The notes below the pieces were generated by a model, which did not search any database, was not told where the DNA came from, and saw only the letters and a program-made list of their open reading frames with translations. 60,000 bases of DNA from Nematostella vectensis (lineage: Eukaryota; Cnidaria; Anthozoa; Actiniaria; Edwardsiidae): NCBI RefSeq assembly GCF_932526225.1, contig NC_064044.1, positions 813,001 through 873,000 on the forward strand, in the 5' to 3' direction. The stretch's first letter is position 1; every line of letters begins with the position of its first letter. Positions 1-21,115 of this stretch are shown in pieces. A program made the position numbers and the translations under genes.

Positions 1-12733
<12,733 letters not shown>

Positions 12734-12784
12734 TGCCATCATGGGAACCAGTAATCACAGAACAAGACGCATTATGTATGGAAG

Positions 12785-13995
12785 CTAGGATGTCATATCT
12801 CTTTATTTATTTTTTTGGCCGAGTAGTCATTTGAAGTGGTTGTCATATCTCTTTATATTTTTTTGACCGAGTAGTCATTTGAAGTGGTTTCATATCTCTT
12901 TATATTTCGTTGGCCGAGTAGTCATTTGAAGTGGTTGTCATATCCCTTTATATTTCTTTGGCCGAGTAGTCATTTGAAGTGGTTGTCATATCTCTTTATA
13001 TTTCGTTGGCCGAGTAGTCATTTGAAGTGGTTGTCATATCTCTTTATATTTCGTTGGCCGAGTAGTCATTTGAAGTGGTTGTCATATCTCTTCATATTTC
13101 TTTGGCCGAGTAGTCATTTGAAGTGGTTGTCATATCCCTTTATATTTCTTTGGCCGAGTAGTCATTTGAAGTGGATGTCATATCTCTTTATTTTTTTTTG
13201 GCCGAGTAGTCATTTGAAGTGGTTGTCATATCTCTTTATATTTTTTTGACCGAGTAGTCATTTGAAGTGGTTGTCATATCTCTTTTTATTTCGTTGGCCG
13301 AGTAGTCATTTGAAGTGGTTGTCATATCCCTTTATATTTCTTTGGCCGAGTAGTCATTTGAAGTGGTTGTCATATCTCTTTATATTTCGTTGGCCGAGTA
13401 GTCATTTGAAGTGGTTGTCATATCTCTTTATATTTCGTTGGCCGAGTAGTCATTTGAAGTGGTTGTCATATCTCTTTATATTTCGTTGGCCGAGTAGTCA
13501 TTTGAAGTGGTTGTCATATCCCTTTATATTTCTTTGGCCGAGTAGTCATTTGAAGTGGTTGTCATATCCCTTTATATTTCTTTGGCCGAGTAGTCATTTG
13601 AAGTGGTTGTCATATCTCTTCATATTTCTTTGGCCGAGTAGTCATTTGAAGTGGTTGTCATATCCCTTTATATTTCTTTGGCCGAGTAGTCATTTGAAGT
13701 GGTTGTCATATCTCTTTATATTTCGTTGGCCGAGTAGTCATTTGAAGTGGTTGTCATATCCCTTTATAATTCTTTGGCCGAGTAGTCATTTGAAGTGGTT
13801 GTCATATCTCTTCATATTTCTTTGGCCGAGTAGTCATTTGAAGTGGTTGTCATATCCCTTTATATTTATTTGGCCGAGTAGTCATTTGAAGTGGTTGTCA
13901 TATCCCTTTATATTTCTTTGGCCGAGTAGTCATTTGAAGTGGTTGTCATATCTCTTCAAATTTTTTTGGCCGAGTAGTCATTTGAAGTGGTTGTC
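12785..13995. repeat. 48-bp minisatellite downstream of copy A, left part
   Basis: About 25 units, consensus TGGTTGTCATATCTCTTTAT then ATTTCGTTGGCCGAGTAGTC and ATTTGAAG. It follows the stop codon and is interrupted by the Polinton-like element. It continues at 25149. 48 bp is 16 codons, which keeps a long false ORF open. Confidence 0.95.
13990..13995. repeat. Left target-site duplication
   Basis: GTTGTC, the last host bases before the element. It pairs with GTAATC at 25149-25154 (4 of 6 identical). Six bases is the size generated by Polintons. Confidence 0.6.
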
Positions 13996-14412
13996 GGGGG
14001 GGGACCAGGGGGTTTCAGAGAAACTAGTGGGAGGCGCGGATCGCCCCTCCGCGCCTCCCAGCCCCGTCTCCCGTCTTAGGCCTGGGAGGCGCGAATCCCC
14101 CTCCGAGCCCCCCAGCCCCGTCTCTATATATAAGGCAGATAATGTTTCACGTACATAGATAATTAGGGCAATTGCTAATGTAGGCCAAATCGATTTCACG
14201 TACATAGATAATTAGGGCAATTGTCCATGTAGGCCGGGGCCGTTTCACGTACATAAATAATTAGGGCAATTGTTCGTGTAGGCCGGGCCGTTTCACGTAC
14301 ATAAATAATTAGGGCGATTGTCCTTGTAGGCCGGGCCAATCTACGCAAAACCTACGGAGCGCGGAATGACCGTTTTTCAAAGCCGCTGGCGTAACGTTTA
14401 AACCTGAGTTTT
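13996..14412. repeat. Left terminal inverted repeat
   Basis: About 417 bp matching the complement of 24722-25148, down to AACGTTTAAACCTGAGTT on the inside. It includes two GC-rich GGGAGGCGCG units and four tandem units of about 49 bp starting TTTCACGTACATAGATAATT (14144, 14194, 14243, 14291). Confidence 0.9.
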
Positions 14413-14799
14413 ACTCACGTGGTGCCCCCAATCCCCAGTTTGATCGTGCTTGTTTTCATGACTTCGAACTCCTCTCTGGATTTCTCTGCTAAAGCAGCGA
14501 TGATAGGGCGATGAATACCGTCGTGTGTTCTTTTTGTCGAACGCTCGATCGCCGGCCAGAGGTCCACGATTTTGTGGCTGCCACAGAAGCCTCCTGTTTC
14601 CGAAATACGGCTTCATAGAGGTGGGCAAACCCTTTAAAACTCCATCTACGAAGGCGTCCTTTTGTTTCCCCTCGGCTGTTACTGAAAGTTTCCAGCCAAG
14701 CACTTTAGGTCTAATTCCGTGTTTGAGCCGAGCCGCCATCTTGGATAATTGAGCTTGGTACTTCATGACATACGTTTTTAAGGACTTTGTGACTCGCAC
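14398..14799 (-). CDS. Hypothetical protein at element left end
   Basis: Open frame of 133 codons reading toward the left TIR, with basic residues throughout and no motif I recognise. Its end overlaps the TIR. It is divergent from the Cys-rich gene at 14920. It may be a remnant of a longer gene. Confidence 0.35.
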   Translation of the reverse strand: MRVTKSLKTYVMKYQAQLSKMAARLKHGIRPKVLGWKLSVTAEGKQKDAFVDGVLKGLPTSMKPYFGNRRLLWQPQNRGPLAGDRAFDKKNTRRYSSPYHRCFSREIQRGVRSHENKHDQTGDWGHHVSKTQV

Positions 14800-14919
14800 C
14801 CTAATAAATAAAGCTGTTATGAAGTATCACGGCTATATTTTTCCAATGATGCAGTTCGAACCCCCAAGGACTTGCAATTAGACATCCGTCTGTCCTGTGG
14901 TATACCGAGCGTTCGAAGG

Positions 14920-15207
14920 ATGAAGTGCGGAAAAGATTATTGCGGGTGGCTAAAGATCGGCCACGCAAACACGTGCGGCCGGAGGTGCATGGACACCTAC
15001 TGCAAGGTGCACCTCCAAAGGCTCCGTAAGGGCAGCCTCCCCGTGCCGTGCAGGGTCTGCGGCATAGGGACTCAGTCGGAGACGCGGTTGTGCCGCCCCT
15101 GTGGAGCGAATCGTGAAGGGCAGAGGATGCGTGGCATCGAGAGGCGCGCTCGGGGGTGGTTCGCACTCGTCCTGTCTGACATCGCAGCCCGCAGTACGGT
15201 CAATTAG
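14920..15207 (+). CDS. Cysteine-rich (zinc-ribbon-like) N-terminal segment
   Basis: From ATG 14920 the frame encodes MKCGKDYCGWLKIGHANTCG, then CKVHLQRLRKG, CRVCGIG and LCRPCGANRE. The repeated C-x2-C pairs suggest zinc binding. It stops at 15205-15207, while another frame without an ATG is open from 15101. The two frames probably form one gene interrupted by a frameshift around 15180-15210. Function unknown. Confidence 0.5.
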   Translation: MKCGKDYCGWLKIGHANTCGRRCMDTYCKVHLQRLRKGSLPVPCRVCGIGTQSETRLCRPCGANREGQRMRGIERRARGWFALVLSDIAARSTVN

Positions 15208-16213
15208 AGACTGGGTGGCACAGGGCATACCCAAACGCTCAGTACTGGACGGGCTGGTCCAGAACATCCTGGACGAGGACATCCCCGACGATGTCAAACA
15301 CAGGCTGCTTAAGCCGCTCGTACCGGAGAAAGTGTGGACAGAGGAAGTCGACCCTTTGCTGCCGGGACGGCGGCATGAGGGCCCTGAGGGCTTAGACCCC
15401 GAGGAGTACTATACTCTCTTCGTCGGCGGCGCCCATCTTCGGTTCCCAAGCGTGGATGCCACTCTTCGGGGCCAAGACATAAACGCCAGTGTTTACCAGA
15501 AGATTCTCGATAGCATGCCTGACAAAGAGGCGCCCGCCGTACTGGCGGGGCTGGTCCAGAACATCCTGGACGAGGACATCCCCGACGATGTCAAACACAA
15601 GCTGCTTAAGCCGCTCGTACCGGAGAAAGTGTGGACGGAGGAAGTCGACCCTTTGCTGCCGGGACGGCAGCAAGAGGGCCCAGAGGGCTTAGACCCCGGG
15701 GAGTACTATTCTCTCTTCGTCGGCGGCGCACATCTTCGGGGCCAAGACATAAGCGCCAGTGTTTACCAGGAGATACGAGATCTTGGTGGAACAGGTGTCA
15801 TTGCTCTGAAGCCGGTTATGCGGGGGCCTGATATTAATGACGACGGCTCGGTGTGGTGGGTCTCGCACGAGCGAGAATCTCTGCGGGCGAACGCAGTGCT
15901 TCCGCTGGTGCTCGAGATGGTAGACCCCGACCGGCGTTACAGACTCTTTACGGTCGTTGGTAAGGCCCCCGCAGAGCCATTGGCGCCAATCACAGAGGAG
16001 GAAGGGCGCTCTGAGCACAAGATCGTGGGGTCGTTAGTCAAAAGAGGGGGCCAAATCGCAGTCGGTGCCCTGGAAGGCATCGATGCGGGTATTTGGGAGA
16101 AGGGACGAGAGTACCTCGTCTACGTGAGCTTCGCCCTCTACCTGAGCAAAATGGTGAGCCTGGGCCAATGTTTGAGCGAGAGGGGAGTGACGCCTTCGCT
16201 AACTGTGTTGTGA
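15101..16213 (+). pseudogene. Hypothetical element protein with internal duplication
   Basis: Open frame of about 370 codons without an in-frame ATG at its 5' end, so probably the continuation of the Cys-rich frame. It contains two copies, 297 bp apart, of a segment including NILDEDIPDDVKH, KPLVPEKVWTEEVDPLLPGR and EYY(T/S)LFVGGAHLRG. The duplication is 99 codons and in frame, with few differences. The segment after 15790 is unique. No known fold recognised. Confidence 0.5.
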
Positions 16214-16319
16214 GCTATGTTGCCGACTTCTTGAGGAATCGCGGCACCCCGCGCCCTCCTCCAGGCTCCACGACATAAAGGGCCGGATTTGGTGTCAGCC
16301 AGATTCCCAACAGCTTGAG

Positions 16320-17116
16320 GTGTTTCGAGAGGAGTGGGATGGGGTGGCGTTCGACGCGGCGATCGAGCAGGCCCACCCAAGCGATATGTGGGTGTGCTCG
16401 ACCAACAAGATGGGGGCCCTCGTTCAGCAGCGATTGGTAGAGCACCACAGGAAAAACTACCCCCGACTGCCAGCAACCATCCGCTTTGACCCCGATCCTA
16501 GCGTCGCGCATCGTTATCGCAAGCAAGGGCGGCCGGTGCCCGTGCCAGGCAAAAGGGGTGAGAAGGTCGACGCGTACAAAGGCACGGTAGTCGAGGTTCC
16601 TGTTGACGCGGTCCTTAACGGGCTTTCCCTCGAGTGGAAATGCAGGGCAAGACTATCCAGACTCCGAGACGTTTGTTTATCATAGACCACAGCTTAGAGG
16701 GCTGGATGACGAATGCTGTATACACCGGCATCTCCCGCGTGCGGCGCGCCGACCAGATAGTCCGCGTGATCCCCCCCGATAACACCCCTGGTGCCTTGGT
16801 TCCCACAGGACTGCAGGCTACGCCCAGTGAAGAGCTCATTATAGCGCGAATCAAGCGATACGCTATAGACGACAGACAAAAGGGTCGCACAAAGTACACG
16901 GGACCGCACCACGTTCTGACGGTAGACCACGTACTCGGCATGATTGCTGACGCGGAAAAGAAGTGCACGCTCTGTGGCACTCAGCTTCTGCTTCAGGGGA
17001 ACACCAAGAGTCATCCCCAATGCTTCAGTATCGACCGGCGGGACGACAGTCAGGGTCACTACAAGTGGAATGTCAGACTCACGTGCCTCAGCTGCAATAG
17101 AAGGCACAAGCGCTGA
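16320..17116 (+). pseudogene. SF1 helicase C-terminus fused to HNH endonuclease, frameshifted
   Basis: The first frame (16320-16685, no ATG) has a helicase-like WVCSTNK and charged stretches. Around 16630-16640 the homologous reading moves to a second frame with MQGKTIQTPRRLFIIDHS and YTGISRVRRADQIVRV, the Q-G-K-T and S-R-x-R motifs of Pif1/RecD-type SF1 helicases. The same frame continues into HNH: CTLCG, then SIDRRDD, GHYKWNVRLTC, LSCNRRHKR with the His, Asn and paired Cys expected. The ATP-binding Walker A half of a helicase is not present in the element. Role inferred: DNA processing or replication. Confidence 0.6.
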
Positions 17117-17200
17117 TCACGCTAGCGTGACGCTAGCGTGGCGCTAGGGTGACGCTAGCGCGACCAGCAGATTTTTTTGATCGCGCTAGCGTCGCGCTAC
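17117..17200. promoter_or_regulatory. Repeated GCTAGC palindromes between convergent genes
   Basis: Between the 3' ends of the helicase-HNH and integrase genes is a run of GACGCTAGCG-type palindromes (at 17120, 17130, 17139, 17151, 17183) around a T7 tract. It may form hairpins and act as a two-way transcript end. This is inferred only from position and symmetry. Confidence 0.3.
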
Positions 17201-18152
17201 GCAACTGCGAACGCGTGAAGCCGTGCTTAGAGTACGCCGTGTAATACAACACCGGCTGTCCGGGCTCCATGACCCTCTTTAGTATTGGGTACGCCTTGGT
17301 TGTCCACCACGGGTCCGTCGCTCGCCGTCGGCCCTTGTCCTGAAGGTCTTCCTCGTTCACGGCGATGTACACCTCCGTTCCGACCTCTAAGGAGACCTCT
17401 ATGGGAGGCTTTTCGGCTTTGAGAGGCACGCGCCTCAGCTTTATGGCGGCCTTAGGCGCAAAGCCAGTCATTCGAGTCTTCGTTGCGTTCATGTCCGAGA
17501 TGACGATTGGCAAAGAAGTAACCTACTCGCGGTTTGTCTTGCCGGATGCAAGCTCCTTCGAGTACTGCGCACGAAATAGGCGCTGTGCCAGCCAGCGATG
17601 GAAAGAGTCGGCGAAAGCTTGGCTCCTGTGGTGCCCTGGCTCAGCCCGTCGGACCTCCACCCCGTGGTCTGTTAGGAGCTTTGTGGTAGCACCCTTGAAC
17701 TCCGTGCCGTCATCAACCATGAGGACTTTAGGCCATGTAAGAGGTCCCTCTGCATAGATGCCAGCGAGTTCGCGGGAGACGACGGCCGCGCTCTTAGTCC
17801 TCAGTGGGCGGGCGGCTTTATATCGTGAAGCAACGTCAACGATAGTCAGGGCATACTTGTACCCGCGGTCGGTTGGCAAGAATAGCAGGTCCGACTGGTG
17901 GATACGGTTTGGTATCTGCTACGAGAAGTGGGCGTAGTTAGTCGGAGGAGGGGGCGTCTGTGTGTAGCCCCCGACGGGCTGCGAGCTTACCCACTTGCGC
18001 ACTCGATCTATGGAGGCTGAGCCCTTGGGAAGTTTGGCATGCAGAGCGGTCACTCCCTGGAAGCCGCCTCTGGCGTAGTATATAGGACGAAGGAACGCGT
18101 CGAGTTCTTCGTCGGACATGCGCTTGCCGTTCCGGCGGGTATCGCGATACAT
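17133..18152 (-). pseudogene. Polinton integrase with two in-frame TAG codons
   Basis: Retroviral-type (rve) integrase that would insert the element. One reading frame carries all parts. The N-terminal helical part contains LRPIYYARGGFQGV (start most likely ATG 18152 or the Met at 18119). The catalytic core has IVDVASRY and VDDGTEFKGA. The C-terminal part has VGTEVYIAVN and PVLYYTAYSKHGF. The frame is interrupted by TAG at 17919-17921 and 17523-17525. Each stop lies inside conserved sequence with homologous sequence continuing in the same frame. The third catalytic position of the D,D-35-E triad is Asp (FADSFHRW), where Glu is expected. Probably inactive. Confidence 0.75.
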
Positions 18153-18228
18153 CGCAATGCGTTGCGACGCATGTATCAGTCTCCAACAGGCGGATGCCGT
18201 CTGCTGCGCGAAGCGCACGGTCCGCAAT

Positions 18229-18260
18229 CATCTTATACGTATACGTATACGCGCAGCATG
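18229..18260. promoter_or_regulatory. TATACGTATACG motif upstream of integrase
   Basis: TTATACGTATACGTATACGC just 5' of the minus-strand integrase frame. Similar alternating TATACG/GTACGT tracts precede the next two genes, so it may be a shared promoter element. Function inferred. Confidence 0.35.
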
Positions 18261-18306
18261 GAAAAAGGCCGCCTAGACGCCGGAACGCGTTTCGACGGCA
18301 GCTGCA

Positions 18307-18747
18307 TCACAGCAAGCGGCTAGCTGTGTAGCCGATGGCGAGAGCGCCGGCGCCAATGTACGCCAACTCGGCGTTCTTCTGCGTTTTGCAGGGGATGTAG
18401 TAGTCGGACAGCTCGGGGGCCCGCATCGACTCCAGGGATTGTTTCGGCCGGGTCTGGTTGTAGAGTTTGAGTGCGTAGTCGGTGTCGGTGAAGTTCTGCT
18501 TTGCGAGGGACCCTCTCTCGAGACTTTAAGCTTGCCAATCGAGGATTTTTTGTCGCCGCTGTTGGTAGCGTCCATAGTCTTGTTGGTATTTCTCTAGGGC
18601 CTTGTCGTGCCTCCCCTTCTCAGCTAAGGCAGGGCTCTCATCGTTCGACAGGAACTTTGCGAGGTAGTTGCCACCAACGAATGCAGTCGCGTTTAGGACG
18701 GAGCCGCCAACCAAAATAGCGATAGAGGCCATGTTTGTGCGAAGCAC
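18307..18747 (-). pseudogene. Small membrane-associated element protein, frameshifted
   Basis: From ATG 18732 the frame starts MASIAILVGGSVLNATAFVG, a hydrophobic helix, followed by a charged helical region (ALEKYQQDYGRYQQRRQKIL) and a stop at 18526. Homology-like coding continues in another frame from about 18520 to TGA 18307-18309 with TDTDYALKLYNQ, SDYYIP and IGAGALAIGY. An indel near 18510-18530 has broken the gene. Small proteins of this kind are common in Polinton-like virion clusters. Function unknown. Confidence 0.55.
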
Positions 18748-18754
18748 ACTTCAC

Positions 18755-18805
18755 GTGCTGTGTGTATGTATACGTGTACGTATACGTGTACGTATACGCA
18801 TGTGC
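18755..18805. promoter_or_regulatory. GTATACGTGTACGTATACG palindromic tract
   Basis: About 40 bp of alternating purine-pyrimidine sequence (TGTATGTATACGTGTACGTA then TACGTGTACGTATACGC) upstream of the 18732 start. It resembles tracts at 18229-18260 and 19080-19107. Confidence 0.4.
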
Positions 18806-18854
18806 AAGGCACGCACGAGTCTAATACGCGGCCTACGCACGCCACAGTACATTG

Positions 18855-19079
18855 CTACATGGGCAGGATCTTCTGGTCCTCAAGGTAACCCTTCAAAGCG
18901 ACAGCACCTGCAACGGCGGCAGTCATTTTTGCGTAGTTCATGGCGTTCGCGGAGGGGTCTTTGGTGAAGTCCTCGCGTAAGACCTTGCGCCCAACCCAGC
19001 CGATACCGGCGACGAGGCCGGTTATGACTGCGGCGTCGGTGATGGTCTTTGTAATCTTGCTCTGCTGCGTCGTCAACAT
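18855..19079 (-). CDS. 74-residue membrane protein
   Basis: ATG 19079, TAG 18855. Two hydrophobic helices (VITGLVAGIGWVG and AKMTAAVAGAVALKGYL) separated by a charged loop, ending LEDQKILPM. Intact. It sits between other small virion-cluster genes and is likely an element-encoded membrane or virion component. The annotation is by context. Confidence 0.6.
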   Translation of the reverse strand: MLTTQQSKITKTITDAAVITGLVAGIGWVGRKVLREDFTKDPSANAMNYAKMTAAVAGAVALKGYLEDQKILPM

Positions 19080-19107
19080 TATATGTATGTATACATGTAC
19101 ACGCGTA
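19080..19107. promoter_or_regulatory. TATGTATACATGTACACGCG tract
   Basis: Third occurrence of the alternating TATAC/GTAC type sequence, immediately 5' of the minus-strand start at 19079. Confidence 0.35.
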
Positions 19108-19150
19108 TGACGTGCGGATATGGATGGAGCCCTCGTAACTAAATGTCTGC

Positions 19151-19774
19151 TTATTCCATGGATAACAGCCGAGATCCGAGAGTGCGAAGCGCTGTCGCCG
19201 GAACGCGATCCTTGGTCTGCTGTGCGGCCGCCAGCGGCGGCCTTGCGGGCGGAGTCACGTCGTCGGTACCTTCGGTAGCATGCGGATCGGTAGCATGCGG
19301 GTCGGTAGCTCGCTGGTTCACAGCTGGTGTACGAGTGAACGTGGCAGCCAGCTCCCGCCTACGTGTGTAGAGGCCGATCAATGACACTAGAAGACCAGCG
19401 ACCCCGATAACCGAGCTAGCCGACCAAGCAGAGTCGCTTTCCGGGGCTGGTGTGTGTGTGATGCCGAAGGCATCGTCGGCGCGCGCGCGCAAGCCCTGCG
19501 GCTCGCTCGGCCCCGGGGCCACCTGCGACTGCACGACACGAAGCGTCTCTTTCTTCGCTCTGTTAATCCGGTTCCACTTTGCCAAGCGCCTTCCGGCTTC
19601 AACTCGCCCAGGGTGTTTAGGTCGGGTCGCGGGTGGTTCGGGGCTCGTGATTCTCTCCGCCAACGCCGAAGGCGTACGTGCAGGTTCTTGATGATGCTCA
19701 TCAGCAGCTTGTTTGTCAGGTTCCGCTGACGTTCCGGCAGGCTGGGCACTAGTACTTCCTCGAGGTTCCTTCAT
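19151..19774 (-). CDS. Membrane-anchored element protein with basic segment
   Basis: About 207 codons from ATG 19774. Polar, Pro/Ala/Glu-rich N-terminus; then a basic GRVEAGRRLAKWNRINRAKK segment; then one hydrophobic helix (SSVIGVAGLLVSLIGLYT) followed by RRR. The basic GRV-AG-(K/R)-LA motif recurs in Polinton-type structural clusters, as I recall the family. Probably a minor virion or core-associated membrane protein. Confidence 0.55.
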   Translation of the reverse strand: MKEPRGSTSAQPAGTSAEPDKQAADEHHQEPARTPSALAERITSPEPPATRPKHPGRVEAGRRLAKWNRINRAKKETLRVVQSQVAPGPSEPQGLRARADDAFGITHTPAPESDSAWSASSVIGVAGLLVSLIGLYTRRRELAATFTRTPAVNQRATDPHATDPHATEGTDDVTPPARPPLAAAQQTKDRVPATALRTLGSRLLSME

Positions 19775-19845
19775 TTGTGTTGACACGCGGTGTCAACTAT
19801 TTGGTACCAAGCGGTAGAAGAAGTGGCAAGCTTTCAAATGAACGT

Positions 19846-20421
19846 CTACTCTGGGATGGCAGACTCGCCACTGTCCGTGTGCCGTTCCGGCGGGCAAACC
19901 ACTGGTAAGGCCGCGGCTGCTACCTCGCGTTGACACCGCGCGTCAGCGCTTGCCCCGGCGGCTAAAGCCATCAAACTACCGCAGCGTAGAGACAGGCTTC
20001 CGCACAATGTGCGGAGCTCGTTGTTGATGATGTAGTCGGACACTAGGTCGTTGTGAAGATCGGCCACACTGTCTATCGGCAGCGCCATGCCTACTAGCTT
20101 GGTCGTAAGCCTCAGAAAGCTGTCTGCCAGGGCGTCCGTAGTCCGGCTGGCTAGAGCGGTCTCGTATCGCTTCTCGTACTTCCTCACCTCCTCGGCGCTC
20201 ATGCGTTTGACGTCGTCGTGAGTCAGGGCCTTGCCTACCATTTCTCTCGACTTCCCCGAGGCTACGAGAATCGCGAGTTTCTCCTTTGCGTCTGCTACCT
20301 CAGTTTGCTCACCTCCGGTTGCCGTTCCGGCAGGATGCGTCGAGCAGTCCAACGTCTCGACGGCCGGGAGGCCGGCGGCGCCCCCCTCAAGAAGACTCTC
20401 AAAGTATTCGTCGCTCATCAT
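19846..20421 (-). CDS. Conserved element protein next to the ATPase
   Basis: Start at one of the two adjacent Met codons (20421 or 20418; MSDEYFESLLEG). About 190 residues: acidic N-terminus, a helical charged middle (RMSAEEVRKYEKRYETAL), then SFLRLTTKLVGMALPI and IINNELRTLCGSLSLR. Apparently intact. It lies between the ATPase and membrane-protein genes, so a structural or assembly role is likely but unproven. Confidence 0.55.
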   Translation of the reverse strand: MMSDEYFESLLEGGAAGLPAVETLDCSTHPAGTATGGEQTEVADAKEKLAILVASGKSREMVGKALTHDDVKRMSAEEVRKYEKRYETALASRTTDALADSFLRLTTKLVGMALPIDSVADLHNDLVSDYIINNELRTLCGSLSLRCGSLMALAAGASADARCQREVAAAALPVVCPPERHTDSGESAIPE

Positions 20422-20476
20422 GCCGTGGCTAAGGTGCAACACGTGTGCACACACACGTTATGCTCTAGGGCGGTGG

Positions 20477-21079
20477 TTACCGTTCAACTAGGGCGATGGT
20501 ATAAGGGTGACGCAAGCAAAACTCTAACTTCGAGAACTTTTTCGTCTTGAGGGCATTCATGTACTCTTTCATCTTCTCTTCTGAGAGCTCCGCGCCGTAG
20601 TCATGCAGGATAGCTTTCATGTCCGCCTTGCTCGGGGTATAGAAGACCACCAGGGCCGCGATGTTCTCGCGGAACGGCTTCGTGATGCTGGTGAGCTGCT
20701 GCGTGATCACCCACACGCTAATACCCACGTGGCGCGCGCTGAACGCCAAGTTGACGAGCTGGTCAGAGCGCCTCTTTACATCTTTCGAGGCCGCACAGTC
20801 GTCGAGTATGATTAGCGTATTAGTGCCTTCGAAGAGAGCGGAGACAAACCTCAGAAGTATGTCGATCTGACCCGCCTCAGGTGTGATGACAAACAGACGA
20901 TTGTCGCCCTCGCCAAAGCCGTCGTATGTTTTGTTGTAGACAAAGGTAGGGCACACGAGTACGACGTAGTCAAACTTGCCCCGGAAAGGGCCGCGCAGCC
21001 GGTCCACTACGAATTGGGTCTTCCCGCATGACGTCAGGCCCACGATGAGAGCGTTAAATGGCATGTTTTTCGGGTCCAT
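20477..21079 (-). CDS. Genome-packaging ATPase (A32/FtsK-HerA type)
   Basis: Intact frame of 200 codons (ATG 21079, TAA). Walker A GLTSCGKT (about residues 11-18), Walker B TLIILDD, and an ISVWVITQQ sensor-like strand. This is the size and motif order of the packaging ATPase shared by Polintons, adenovirus-like and other double-jelly-roll viruses. It would power DNA entry into capsids. It follows the capsid gene on the same strand. This is the best preserved gene of the element. Confidence 0.85.
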   Translation of the reverse strand: MDPKNMPFNALIVGLTSCGKTQFVVDRLRGPFRGKFDYVVLVCPTFVYNKTYDGFGEGDNRLFVITPEAGQIDILLRFVSALFEGTNTLIILDDCAASKDVKRRSDQLVNLAFSARHVGISVWVITQQLTSITKPFRENIAALVVFYTPSKADMKAILHDYGAELSEEKMKEYMNALKTKKFSKLEFCLRHPYTIALVER

Positions 21080-21115
21080 ACCGCTTCGCGCAGAAACACG
21101 CTCCGGCGTATGTGC

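Noticed and set aside
12884-14158. Long + strand ORFs with a 16-residue hydrophobic repeat (KWLSYLFIF...)
   Set aside because: They arise because the 48-bp minisatellite unit is a multiple of three and lacks a stop in one frame. They begin at arbitrary positions and continue into the transposon end.
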